Positions 16,828-23,873 of a stretch of DNA of 64,000 nt are shown piece after piece (within the stretch, counting starts at the first letter, position 1; every line of letters begins with the position of its first letter). Source of the stretch: DASQZT01 sp963728965 (lineage in GTDB: Bacteria; Acidobacteriota; Terriglobia; Bryobacterales; Bryobacteraceae); assembly GCA_963728965.1 (NCBI GenBank), contig CAVSMH010000002.1, positions 124,001-188,000 on the forward strand. The letters run 5' to 3'. The position numbers and the translations under genes are program-made. The notes beneath the pieces were generated by a model, which was not told the origin of the DNA, did no database searches, and saw only the letters and a list, made by a program, of their open reading frames with translations.

Positions 16828-17163
16828 ATGCCAAAATCACGCAACGGCGAAGTGGAAGAGCAGATCTATGAGATGCAGGTGCGGATCTGCAAGGCCTTCG
16901 CGAATGCGACGCGCCTGCGGATGCTCGACCTGTTAGCCCGGCAGGAGCGCACGGTCTCGGACCTTCAGACGGCGCTCGGCATCACGACTCCCAACGTGTC
17001 GCAGCACCTGGCCATTCTGAAAGCGGCCGGGGTGGTGACCACGCGCCGCGACGGAAAGCAGATTCACTGCTCGCTGACGATCCCGGAAGTCAAGCAGGCG
17101 TGCGGCCTGATCCGCGATGTCCTGCGAGCCCAACTCCGCAACGGCCGCAAGCTGGTCGTCTGA
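16828..17163 (+). CDS. ArsR-family regulator with three cysteines
   Basis: This 111-residue winged-helix protein has the core ICKAFANATRLRMLDLLA and the recognition helix TPNVSQHLAILKAAGVV. The canonical ArsR ELCVCD metal site is absent. Instead cysteines lie at C21, C81 (IHCSLT) and C92 (KQACGL), reminiscent of thiol/persulfide-sensing ArsR proteins, although positions are not identical. I chose ATG 16828 (GGGA 7 nt upstream); the frame extends back into the NrfD gene but that part has no ArsR similarity. As the last gene of the respiratory operon it probably represses the promoter at 10626-10655. Confidence 0.85.
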   Translation: MPKSRNGEVEEQIYEMQVRICKAFANATRLRMLDLLARQERTVSDLQTALGITTPNVSQHLAILKAAGVVTTRRDGKQIHCSLTIPEVKQACGLIRDVLRAQLRNGRKLVV

Positions 17164-17205
17164 TTGACCCGCACTGTCGCTCGATCACCACACCGCAACC
17201 CCGTC

Positions 17206-18291
17206 TCAACGGGCCGATCGCCCCTTCGCAAACGAGGCACGGGGATCCCGCGCCGACGCCTCGCCCAGGTAGTGCACCGCCAGGCGCATGCACAGGGATC
17301 CGGCCGCGCCCAACAGCCCGGCGGCGATCCTCGCTTTCCGGGATTTCCGCGAAAACAGCGAGAATGCCAGGCTTGCCGCCGTCATTCCCGTGGCCGCATT
17401 CCACAGTACGGCCGAGCCGCCGCGGTGAAACGGCTCGCCCACCTCGGGCACCGCACCGGCGCTGCGCTCCACCTGCAACGCAGCCGCCATCTCCGCCACG
17501 CGCACCGTCGTTCCGAATACCATCGTAAGCCGGCGCGCCCGTTCACCCGTCCGGAAAAGTCCGACTACCGAGATCGCGGTAGTACCGCCGGAAGCGGCAA
17601 ACAGCACCGGAAGCCAGCGGCGCGATGCTTGCCAGATCGGAATGGCCGTGTTGGATACCAGAACACCTGTGTAAGTGGCCAGAGCGGCGCCGAAGATTCC
17701 CGACACGTACCCGCTGAACTCGCCCAGTTTGCCCGGGAATCCTCGCCGATTCAGCAGCAGCCCCGTCGCGATGGCACTGGGCGCGGCTCCACCGAGAATC
17801 CACGCTCCGACGTTCATCGGCGAGGTTGGGCGAAATACGCGAACCATTGCCAGGAAGCGCGACGGCCGCCCAAGGTCGTGGATCAGCAGCCCCGCGCCGG
17901 CCGTCGAGCCGGCGATCCCGATCCAATGGAACAGCCCCGACAGCCGCTGCAATTCATGCGTCCGCCCCGGCGCCGCCAGTTGGAGGGCCGCCCCTAAGGT
18001 GAGCGCCGCGCCGGCCGCGCCGCCGACGAAATAGTAAAGCGGAATGTCGATGCTCCATACGGATGGCTTGAGCATCGGCTGGCCGTAATAGGTAATGCCG
18101 CGCGCGCCGCTGTCCGTCGCCTGGTCCCACATCTCCGGCGCGTTGTCGCGCCGATGCGGGTCCGCGCCCGCCGCTTCCTGTTGCGCGGCTTCTCCCTCCA
18201 GAGTGGCCAGCCTGGTATCGACGTCCCGCCCGTCGGTCCACACCGGATCGATGCTGTCGCCGTACCGCCGGCGCTCTTCTGATTTGCTCAT
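17206..18291 (-). CDS. NrfD-type membrane subunit of the formate dehydrogenase operon
   Basis: This 361-residue protein has a ~90-residue charged N-terminal extension (MSKSEERRRYGDSIDPVW...), then about nine membrane helices starting at IDIPLYYFVGGAAGAALTLG with LIHDLGRPSRFLAMVRVFRP. That Asp/Arg-rich NrfD signature is found in formate dehydrogenase/molybdoenzyme anchors. ATG 18291 overlaps the upstream stop as ATGA, so the longer frame reaching 18738 is a shadow of the FeS gene. It would replace the cytochrome b subunit (FdnI) of E. coli-type enzymes as the quinone-reactive anchor. Confidence 0.87.
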   Translation of the reverse strand: MSKSEERRRYGDSIDPVWTDGRDVDTRLATLEGEAAQQEAAGADPHRRDNAPEMWDQATDSGARGITYYGQPMLKPSVWSIDIPLYYFVGGAAGAALTLGAALQLAAPGRTHELQRLSGLFHWIGIAGSTAGAGLLIHDLGRPSRFLAMVRVFRPTSPMNVGAWILGGAAPSAIATGLLLNRRGFPGKLGEFSGYVSGIFGAALATYTGVLVSNTAIPIWQASRRWLPVLFAASGGTTAISVVGLFRTGERARRLTMVFGTTVRVAEMAAALQVERSAGAVPEVGEPFHRGGSAVLWNAATGMTAASLAFSLFSRKSRKARIAAGLLGAAGSLCMRLAVHYLGEASARDPRASFAKGRSAR

Positions 18292-19148
18292 GATCTCGTG
18301 GATGCAAAGGCCGCCCCTACCGCGGCGGCCATCAGCCCCAGGGCTGCGAATGCAAACGACGTCCAGGCCGCCCTGACCGTCTTGGTAGGCACCACCGGGT
18401 CGGGCGGCAGGTTGTAGACCTCCGGTTTGTCCACCAGCAGGAAGAAGGCGTTCAGCCCCTCCGTACCGGGCTGGCTGGCCGCATCGGCGCCGTATAGGTA
18501 GGCCTCGTTCATCCCCTGTTCGTGCAGGTATTCCACCCGCGCGCGAGCGGTTTCCCGCAGTTCCTCCAGGTCGCCGAAACGGATCGAATCCGTGGGACAC
18601 GCCTTCGCGCATGCCGGCTCCATGTCCTCTTTCAGGCGGTCGTAGCACAGCGTGCATTTCCACGCGCGGCCGTCCTCTTCCCGCCGGTCGATGACGCCGA
18701 AGGGACAGTTGACCACGCAGTAGCCGCATCCGTTGCACACATCCGGCTGCACGTACACGCTGTCGAATTCAGTGCGAATGATGGCCCCGGTCGGGCAGCT
18801 TTCGAGACATCCGGCGCGGGCGCAGTGCTTGCAAACGTCCGAAGAGAACAGCCACGAGAACGCCCCCGCATCTTGCGTCGAAAGGGCCACCGGCCGCTCG
18901 ATGAATGCCACGTGCCGCCAGGTCGATGCGCCCAGCGATACCGTGTTGTCGTACGACATGCCCGTGAAAATCAGCCCGTCGTCGGGAAGCTGATTCCACT
19001 GCTTGCAGGCCACCTCGCAAGCCTTGCACCCGATGCAGATGGTCGTATCCGTGAAGAAGCCCTTCCGCCCCGACCGGTTCGCCGTGGATTCGCGGGCCGC
19101 CTTCGCCTCCAGGGCCTGGGCTTCGCCGGCGGAGAGGGTAGCTTCCAT
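18288..19148 (-). CDS. Formate dehydrogenase FeS (beta) subunit, FdnH-like
   Basis: This 286-residue protein has four [4Fe-4S] cysteine groups: CIGCKACEVACKQWNQLP, CKHCARAGCLESCP, CNGCGYCVVNCPFG and CTLC...CAKACP. The CKQWN motif is typical of FdnH/FdoH. A single C-terminal membrane helix (SFAFAALGLMAAAVGAAFA) anchors it. It follows fdnG directly and overlaps the NrfD gene by ATGA. It is intact, but its upstream partner gene is broken, so it may be expressed poorly or without a catalytic subunit. Confidence 0.92.
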   Translation of the reverse strand: MEATLSAGEAQALEAKAARESTANRSGRKGFFTDTTICIGCKACEVACKQWNQLPDDGLIFTGMSYDNTVSLGASTWRHVAFIERPVALSTQDAGAFSWLFSSDVCKHCARAGCLESCPTGAIIRTEFDSVYVQPDVCNGCGYCVVNCPFGVIDRREEDGRAWKCTLCYDRLKEDMEPACAKACPTDSIRFGDLEELRETARARVEYLHEQGMNEAYLYGADAASQPGTEGLNAFFLLVDKPEVYNLPPDPVVPTKTVRAAWTSFAFAALGLMAAAVGAAFASTRS

Positions 19149-19833
19149 TTAGGTGTGCCCCTCCTTGACCTGCTCGGCCTTATAGCCGTGCCCCGTTTCG
19201 GGCCTGTGCCGCGCGGCGGGAAGATCGCGTTCGGCCTCGCGGGACGGCAACTCCGGTACAAGCGCTCCGCTGGTGATGTGCCTGCGCTGCGTGCTCCGCC
19301 GCCCCGGTTCCAGCATCACCGATATGGCCTTGGATTCCATGATCGAAACGTTCGGATCGGCGACAAAGGGGAACAGTTCATTCGGGCAGTCTCCCCGCAC
19401 AATGCCCTTGCTCGACCAGTGGTAGGGCATGCCGATCTGGTGCAACACCCGCCCGTTCAGACGCAGCGGTCGAACCCGGTTCGTCACCAGCACACGGGCT
19501 TCGATCTCCGCGCGGGCGCTGCGGATGGTCGCCCACCCTCCGTTCTTCAGGCCGGCCTCCGCGGCCAATTCCGGCGACACTTCGCAGAACGCTTCCGGCT
19601 GCAACTCGGAAAGCCACGTCAGCCAGCGCGACATGCCGCCCGCCGTGTGGTGTTCGGTCAGGCGGTAGGTCGTCAGCACGTATGGAAAACGCGGGTCGTC
19701 GTACGGCTGGTGGTAGGGGTTGTCCCGCGGGCGAAGCCACTCCATGCGCGACGGGTTGCACTGTTGCCCGTAGAGCGGGTTTTTGATCACCGACTCCTGC
19801 GGTTCGTAGTGAGTCGGCAAGGGCCCGTCCTCC
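19149..19833 (-). pseudogene. fdnG: FdnG C-terminal fragment, cut off by the IS1-type element
   Basis: The frame encodes the formate dehydrogenase C-terminal MopB domain: RFPYVLTTYRLTEHHTAGGMSRW and GRVLHQIGMPYHWSSKGIVR are diagnostic of FdnG/FdoG. It has no start of its own. An ATG inside the element (19889) opens the frame, but this would be a short orphan domain. If the element 19834-24746 and one 8-bp duplicate are removed, the text reads without a break from ...FVPSGLEDG to PLPTHYEPQES. Its TAA stop abuts the FeS-subunit ATG. Confidence 0.9.
19826..19833. repeat. 8-bp target-site duplication, left copy
   Basis: CGTCCTCC directly flanks the left inverted repeat and recurs at 24747-24754 after the right one. 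Duplications of 8-9 bp are usual for IS1-family insertion. The copies are identical, which suggests a recent insertion. Confidence 0.9.
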
Positions 19834-19851
19834 GGTAGTGGGTCAGTTTGA
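19834..19851 (+). repeat. Left terminal inverted repeat (18 bp)
   Basis: GGTAGTGGGTCAGTTTGA is the exact reverse complement of 24729-24746. Pairing stops at the next base on the inner side. It contains the TGA stop of the minus-strand 72-aa gene. Confidence 0.95.
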
Positions 19852-20061
19852 ACAGCGATGTGTCCGACAGTGATCCTGATAAGCGTCACGCGCTTTATCT
19901 AGACGACTTCGGGCAGCTTTCTCCTGCTCGGCAAGTTCCCTATTTTCTTTCAATCCGGCCTCGGTTGTAATATCAGTGCGCGGTCGTTGGTCCAAGACGG
20001 TCCATTCGGCCGTGGCACGCCCTTCGTCTGCGGCGAGACGGTCACGTTCTGGGCATTCCAT
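19843..20061 (-). CDS. Small coiled-coil protein carried by the element
   Basis: This 72-residue, highly charged and mostly helical protein begins MECPERDRLAADEGRATAEW and has a heptad-like C-terminal half (RELAEQEKAARSRLDKARDAY). I recall similar short proteins (MxCPERxRL...) being widespread in acidobacteria, without a known function. The stop codon lies inside the left inverted repeat. A TACGAT box ends 6 nt before the ATG, so the transcript may be leaderless. Confidence 0.6.
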   Translation of the reverse strand: MECPERDRLAADEGRATAEWTVLDQRPRTDITTEAGLKENRELAEQEKAARSRLDKARDAYQDHCRTHRCSN

Positions 20062-20075
20062 GCCATAATCGTATC

Positions 20076-20327
20076 ATGCCTACCCGTTCAAGCAAGCCGC
20101 GCGACCACGACTTCGCCACGAATGCGCGGCGGATCGTGGAACAGGCCATTGGCGAGAAGTTGGACGGCACGCCACTGGACGATCCGAGTGCCGGCAAGAA
20201 CCCGGCGGCGGTAGCACTTGGGAAACTCGGGGGAGCCAAGGGCGGGAAGGCGAGAGCGGAGAAACTCTCGCCCGCTAAACGGAAGGCGATTGCGAAGAAG
20301 GCCGCGCTCGCCCGCTGGAAGTCCTAG
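20076..20327 (+). CDS. Small basic KGG-motif protein
   Basis: This 83-residue protein is divergent from the 72-aa gene. The C-terminal half is Lys/Ala-rich with LGKLGGAKGGKARAEKLSP and KRKAIAKKAALARW. This motif recurs in small, probably nucleic-acid-associated proteins encoded on mobile and chromosomal loci; the role is unproven. A CATAAT box ends 6 nt before the ATG. The stop overlaps the end of the convergent passenger gene by 4 nt. Confidence 0.72.
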   Translation: MPTRSSKPRDHDFATNARRIVEQAIGEKLDGTPLDDPSAGKNPAAVALGKLGGAKGGKARAEKLSPAKRKAIAKKAALARWKS

Positions 20328-20580
20328 TCTTCGTCCAAGTCCTCGTCTTCGTCGCCTAGATCCGGATCGTAACTGGATGGTAGGCTGATTTCTTCGAGAT
20401 CCTTATTTAGGTCCATATCGAGCGGCTCAAGCTTTACTCCGAATTCGTTGTTGTCGTTGTAGGAGTCGAAATCTAACTTCATCTGCTTCGCTGTCGCCAG
20501 GGCCTGCCGCCGATCTAGCGCGAAAGCCTGCCGGACCACCTCTGGCGGTGCCTTGAAGATCGGATAGAACCGCGAGACGC
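20324..20580 (-). pseudogene. 3' part of passenger gene broken by IS3
   Basis: These 85 codons read VSRFYPIFKAPPEVVRQAFA and end in a very acidic tail (DPDLGDEDEDLDED). They continue the frame of the 5' part at 22344-22638: removing the IS3 copy and one CGC gives ...TEDGPKRV-SRFYPIFKAPPE in frame, for a 183-residue protein. No domain is recognised. An open frame reaching upstream to 21085 is only a read-through of IS3 sequence. Confidence 0.75.
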
Positions 20581-20619
20581 TGCGCTTGCCCCGTTTGCTG
20601 AGACAAATAGTTAAGACAC

Positions 20620-21066
20620 TGTTGACCGTTCGCTGCCATTTCATTGTGCCCCATCCCGGAACGGTTTTAGGATGAAGCTGCCGGTGAAGCGGAGACGGGC
20701 TCTGCTGGCGAGCACCCCGATCAAGGAATAGCCGGCCGGAACTCATCTGCGGACGATGAGATGGAGCGCGGTCCTCCCGACACGCTCTGCTACCCGGGTT
20801 CGGGGCCGACCGACGGGAGGCGGCACGGCTCCCGGCCTGGGGTTTGGTTTTCATACCACATCGGACCAGATAGATTCCGCCATGCCTTGAAAAACGCATT
20901 CTGATGGCCGTCAGAATGAGACCGCCGGGGTAGCCCGGCCAGTGGGGAGGCATCGGCGCAAACTCGGCTGTGGCGATTACAATCCGGACCACGTAGCTGC
21001 CGGTCGCTTGTCGAGTTTCCCTGTATAGGGCGCCTTTGCTTCCGCCATTCATATGATGCGTCGATG
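20620..21066. other. Gene-free tail of the IS3 element
   Basis: About 447 nt separate the OrfB stop from the left inverted repeat. I see no recognisable gene. There is a small stem CTCATC/GATGAG around a 7-nt loop near 20745 and other GC-rich partial dyads. On the minus strand one frame stays open right through, with a start at 21085, but its product resembles no family I know. Most IS3 elements lack such a tail. Confidence 0.5.
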
Positions 21067-21915
21067 TCATAGGGCGCGGCGGCATGCGCTCGTGGTTGCT
21101 GCCTGGCCCAACAACTGTTGTTCAAACTCCACCGGCGGCCGGTAGCCGAGCGCCGAATGGAGGCGTTTGCGGTTGTACACCCGTTCCAGGAAGTGCTTTA
21201 TGGAAGCCCGCGCCTCCGCCAGATCGCGGTATTCCTGGCGATACACCTCCTCATATTTGAGGGTCTTCATGAACGATTCGCAGGCCGCATTGTCGAACGG
21301 ATTTCCCTTGCGACTCATGCTGATGGTGATGTCCCGGCTCTTCAGCAGGTCCGTGTAGTCTTGTGAGGCGTACTGCACGCCGCGGTCAGAATGATGCACC
21401 AAACCCGGCGCCGGTATGCGCCGCTCAAGCGCCATGCGAAGCGCTGCGATGGTAAGCTCGTCCTCCAACGTTCGGTCCAGCGCCCAGCCAATCACCCGCC
21501 GCGAGTAGGCATCCAAGATGACAGCTAGATACACGAACTCCGCTGCCAGTCGAATGTAGGTGATGTCCGCCACCCACAGTTGATCGATGTCGGTCAACGC
21601 CATCCCGCGCGCCAGGTTCGGGTACACCGGCCGACTGTGATTGGAGTTCGTGGTCACCAGGAACTTCCGTCGCCGCAGGCACAGCAGATTGTCCTCCCGC
21701 ATCAGGCGGTACACCCGGTTCGGCCCGACCTGCCAGCCGCGCCGGTGCAGTTCTTCGGTCATGCGTGGCCGTCCATAGGCGGGAAACTCCAAGGCGATCC
21801 GCTGGATGGCATCCCGTAGATCGATGTCCTTATCCCCGGCGGCCGGCGTGGTCAGGAACCGGTAGTAGCCGGCCCGGCTCAGATGGGCCAGCGCGCACAT
21901 CTCGGCGATGCTCAT
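21067..21915 (-). CDS. IS3-family transposase OrfB
   Basis: This 282-residue DDE integrase-fold protein starts with the HTH_21-type segment (YGRPRMTEELHRRGWQVGPNRV) and continues with the rve domain. The catalytic residues are D in QLWVADITYI, D in LVHHSDRGVQYAS and E in FDNAACESFMKTLK, i.e. the D-D-35-E spacing of IS3. It is intact, so the element may be active. It overlaps OrfA by ATGA. Confidence 0.95.
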   Translation of the reverse strand: MSIAEMCALAHLSRAGYYRFLTTPAAGDKDIDLRDAIQRIALEFPAYGRPRMTEELHRRGWQVGPNRVYRLMREDNLLCLRRRKFLVTTNSNHSRPVYPNLARGMALTDIDQLWVADITYIRLAAEFVYLAVILDAYSRRVIGWALDRTLEDELTIAALRMALERRIPAPGLVHHSDRGVQYASQDYTDLLKSRDITISMSRKGNPFDNAACESFMKTLKYEEVYRQEYRDLAEARASIKHFLERVYNRKRLHSALGYRPPVEFEQQLLGQAATTSACRRAL

Positions 21916-22289
21916 GCTCGTTTCCCTCCGGACTTGCTCCTGGATGTTCCCGTAGATCGCGGCTTTCCAGTCAATGCCTGCAACCTCCGCTGTTCCTCGA
22001 TGCGTTGCAAGCTGCGCTTTAAAAAATCGATCTCCAGGGTTTGCTGGCCGATTTTCCGCTCCAGCTTGGCCTGCTCGGTATCATCCCACCGCTGCTTTCC
22101 CAAGCCCGGAAACGCATTGCCCGGTCCTTCACGGAATTCCCGGCGCCAGCGATGCAGGACATTCGGGTTCACCTCAAATGCCCGCGCCACCTCGGCAATC
22201 GAGGACCCCGTCTCCAGCCGTCGGATGGCGGCCAATTTCTCCTCACGCGTGAAAGTTCGTCGTGACAGCCCCATGACACAATTCTCCAT
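21912..22289 (-). CDS. IS3-family OrfA (HTH protein)
   Basis: This protein of up to 125 residues has a transposase_8 helix-turn-helix (FTREEKLAAIRRLETGSSIA with VNPNVLHRWRREFR), a leucine-zipper-like helix (LERKIGQQTLEIDFLKRSLQ) and a basic Ser/Thr/Lys tail. It binds the IS ends and pairs with OrfB. ATG 22274 (MGLSRRTF) is an alternative start closer to the conserved region. Confidence 0.92.
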   Translation of the reverse strand: MENCVMGLSRRTFTREEKLAAIRRLETGSSIAEVARAFEVNPNVLHRWRREFREGPGNAFPGLGKQRWDDTEQAKLERKIGQQTLEIDFLKRSLQRIEEQRRLQALTGKPRSTGTSRSKSGGKRA

Positions 22290-22301
22290 TCAATGGAATT
22301 T

Positions 22302-22340
22302 GTGTCTTAACTGTTTGTCTCAAAAATCGGGACAAGTCCA
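22302..22340 (-). repeat. IS3 right inverted repeat
   Basis: Read on the minus strand it begins TGGACTTGTCCC and ends in AGTTAAGACAC. It matches the left end at 20581-20619 (TGCGCTTGCCCC...) at about 32 of 39 positions. The next three bases (CGC) repeat those before the left end. Confidence 0.85.
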
Positions 22341-22343
22341 CGC

Positions 22344-22638
22344 GCTTCGGTCCATCCTCTGTCATAACCTCTTCGACTGCGGCGAAGTGCGCCCTGACTT
22401 CACGGCCCTGGGGGTCCTCGACATATCTGTGCCTGAGGGCACGGCAGAGTTTCCGCCGCAGTATTTCTCTAGGGGCTGTCTCTTTGGGCTTCCACTGGCC
22501 CGTCGAATATGCCCAGTCTGCGACCTTCGCGGGGTCAATCGGAAGCGGTTCGCCTGGAAATAGCGCGGTGTACTTCTCCAGCAAGAACACCATGTACTTG
22601 CTGGCCCTCTCTGATTGGGGACTCAATGCGGTGATCAT
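22344..22638 (-). pseudogene. 5' part of passenger gene broken by IS3
   Basis: The start ATG 22638 overlaps the XRE-ImmA stop as ATGA, so this was the second gene of a two-gene operon. The fragment reads MITALSPQSERASKYMVFLL and ends VMTEDGPKRV at the IS3 junction, where it runs into the IS and stops near 22243. The intact protein (183 aa after excision on paper) is not a family I can name. The tight coupling suggests it works with the XRE-ImmA protein. Confidence 0.75.
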
Positions 22639-23783
22639 CCGATCTCCTTCGGCGTGGGAGTAATAAACTGGCCCCAACCATCGGTCAAGGCTGTTGACGT
22701 GACACTCTCACGGATCTTCACTAAAAACTCGCGTAAGGCCATATAGCCCAACTCCCTTCGATGTTGAAGTTGGCCAACAATGATGCCGGGATGAATTTTT
22801 ACTCGATTAGCAAACTGTACGATTCTCTCCTGCGGGTACAGAGGACCGACCCGACGAATGAACGAATCTAATTCCGCCGGAGGGATAAGGGCCGCCGCCG
22901 CTTCGGCATTCGCACGGAGCTCTGCTCCATCTTCAACAAGGGCGACGATTCCCTTGGTGGCGTCAACTAAACCCGTATCAACCGACAATGGATCTCCGTG
23001 ACGAATGTGGGAGCATTCATGCATCACAGTGAACCAGAAGCCGTCGATTCGGTCATGCCGAATCGAAACGGCTATGACGGGGCCGCGATCATCCCAAAAC
23101 GCTATGCCGTCAATCCGAACATTGGGCAGCGGCTCAATCACAAGAAAGCGAACTCCGCAATCGCACAGGACGCGGGTTAGATGCCGCGCTTCTTTGGGAT
23201 GTGCGGCCAGCCTCCGCAACGTAGACTCTGCCTTTTCGAGGCGACTGGCCGAGAATAGTCCCGTCAAGAGGCCGCTTGCTAGTTGCCTGGCGCGAAAGCA
23301 CCAAGCGATCTCCGCTAGATTCAGGTACGAAAGTTTTACCGTGCGCTTGGCGGCGATAGGAAACTCCAGTCCGCCCGCAAGTGCTTCGGGTCCGAAGAAC
23401 GCCTCCAGTTCGGACTTCAACTCGCCGGCATCGGCGGTCGGCCTTATCCACCCCCGCTTTATCATGTCTCGGATCGGCGCCTTGCCGTAGAGTTCCGCGC
23501 GCTCCCTCACCTCACTTAGGTCCTTGTCTGCCGTTGAGAGACGGTAGAGTTGGTCCCATTTGAGCCATTCTTGGGCACCGTTCCCGAACGCAGCAGACAG
23601 GAGCATCGCTGTGTCGAGCGCGATGCCACTCCTGCCAGACACTATGTCGTTGATGGATTGGCGAGACTTTCCAATAATGAGCGCGAGGTCATCCTGGGTC
23701 CAGCCGCGATTCTCCATCATCCGCCGCAGGATCTTACCCGGGTGCTCAGGTCTGAGATCAAAAAGTTCTGCTTGGTCTGACAC
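22635..23783 (-). CDS. XRE-HTH fused to ImmA/IrrE metallopeptidase
   Basis: This 382-residue protein has an N-terminal XRE helix-turn-helix of the HigA type (HPGKILRRMMENRGWTQDDL, SRQSINDIVSGRSGI) and a C-terminal ImmA/IrrE (COG2856) domain with the zinc motif HECSH (MHECSHIRHGDP, HExxH). Such proteins cleave or sense repressors and form toxin-antitoxin-like or defence modules with a neighbour. I chose GTG 23783 because a good promoter (TTGACA-17-TATAAC) ends 7 nt before it; the open frame upstream to 23849 would begin ahead of that promoter. The gene reads less GC-rich than the host genes, which suggests acquired DNA. Confidence 0.85.
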   Translation of the reverse strand: MSDQAELFDLRPEHPGKILRRMMENRGWTQDDLALIIGKSRQSINDIVSGRSGIALDTAMLLSAAFGNGAQEWLKWDQLYRLSTADKDLSEVRERAELYGKAPIRDMIKRGWIRPTADAGELKSELEAFFGPEALAGGLEFPIAAKRTVKLSYLNLAEIAWCFRARQLASGLLTGLFSASRLEKAESTLRRLAAHPKEARHLTRVLCDCGVRFLVIEPLPNVRIDGIAFWDDRGPVIAVSIRHDRIDGFWFTVMHECSHIRHGDPLSVDTGLVDATKGIVALVEDGAELRANAEAAAALIPPAELDSFIRRVGPLYPQERIVQFANRVKIHPGIIVGQLQHRRELGYMALREFLVKIRESVTSTALTDGWGQFITPTPKEIG

Positions 23784-23790
23784 TGATTCT

Positions 23791-23819
23791 GTTATACTTC
23801 CAAAAAGCCGCAATGTCAA
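23791..23819 (-). promoter_or_regulatory. Promoter of XRE-ImmA gene, leaderless
   Basis: TTGACA (23819-23814), a 17-bp spacer and TATAAC (23796-23791) form a near-consensus sigma-70 promoter on the minus strand. Only 7 nt separate the -10 box from the GTG at 23783, so the message would begin at or one base before the start codon. Confidence 0.75.
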
Positions 23820-23834
23820 CCGGAGGTTTACATT
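23812..23834. promoter_or_regulatory. Dyad operator between divergent genes
   Basis: The arms AATGTCAACC and GGTTTACATT pair at 9 of 10 positions around GGA. The dyad covers the -35 box of the XRE-ImmA promoter and lies 5 bp from the -35 box of the transposase promoter. The XRE domain is its natural ligand, which would make one protein control itself and transposition. Confidence 0.5.
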
Positions 23835-23838
23835 TTGC

Positions 23839-23866
23839 TTGACATTCATTATCGTTCAAGTATAAT
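23839..23866 (+). promoter_or_regulatory. Transposase promoter, leaderless
   Basis: TTGACA (23839-23844), a 16-bp spacer and the consensus TATAAT (23861-23866) precede the transposase ATG at 23874 by only 7 nt. Transcription would therefore start at or next to the start codon. Confidence 0.75.
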
Positions 23867-23873
23867 GGTCAGT

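Larger units (their letters stand above)
20581..22340 (-). mobile_element. IS3-family element nested in the IS1-type element
   Basis: The 1760-bp element has ~39-bp imperfect inverted repeats (20581-20619 and 22302-22340) that start TG and end CA. They share a nearly identical inner block TGAGACAAAYAGTTAAGACAC. A 3-bp duplication CGC flanks it (20578-20580, 22341-22343). It encodes OrfA and OrfB of IS3 type, overlapping by ATGA rather than the more common frameshift site. An unusual ~450-nt stretch without recognised genes lies between OrfB and the left end. It interrupts a passenger gene of the surrounding element. Confidence 0.88.

Noticed and set aside
17206..18738. 510-codon frame as one NrfD-type protein
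   Set aside because: The part beyond 18291 lies antisense-free over the FeS gene in a shifted frame and shows no NrfD sequence. The ATGA overlap at 18288-18291 fixes the start.
20324..21085. 254-codon open frame as a single gene
   Set aside because: It runs across the IS3 inverted repeat and joins IS tail sequence to the passenger-gene fragment. Only the part below 20581 belongs to the passenger gene.
20599..22322. IS3 boundaries at the strongest 21-bp repeat (TGAGAC...)
   Set aside because: No target duplication is found at these limits. Extending to 20581 and 22340 gives TG...CA ends, a CGC duplication and a restored reading frame.
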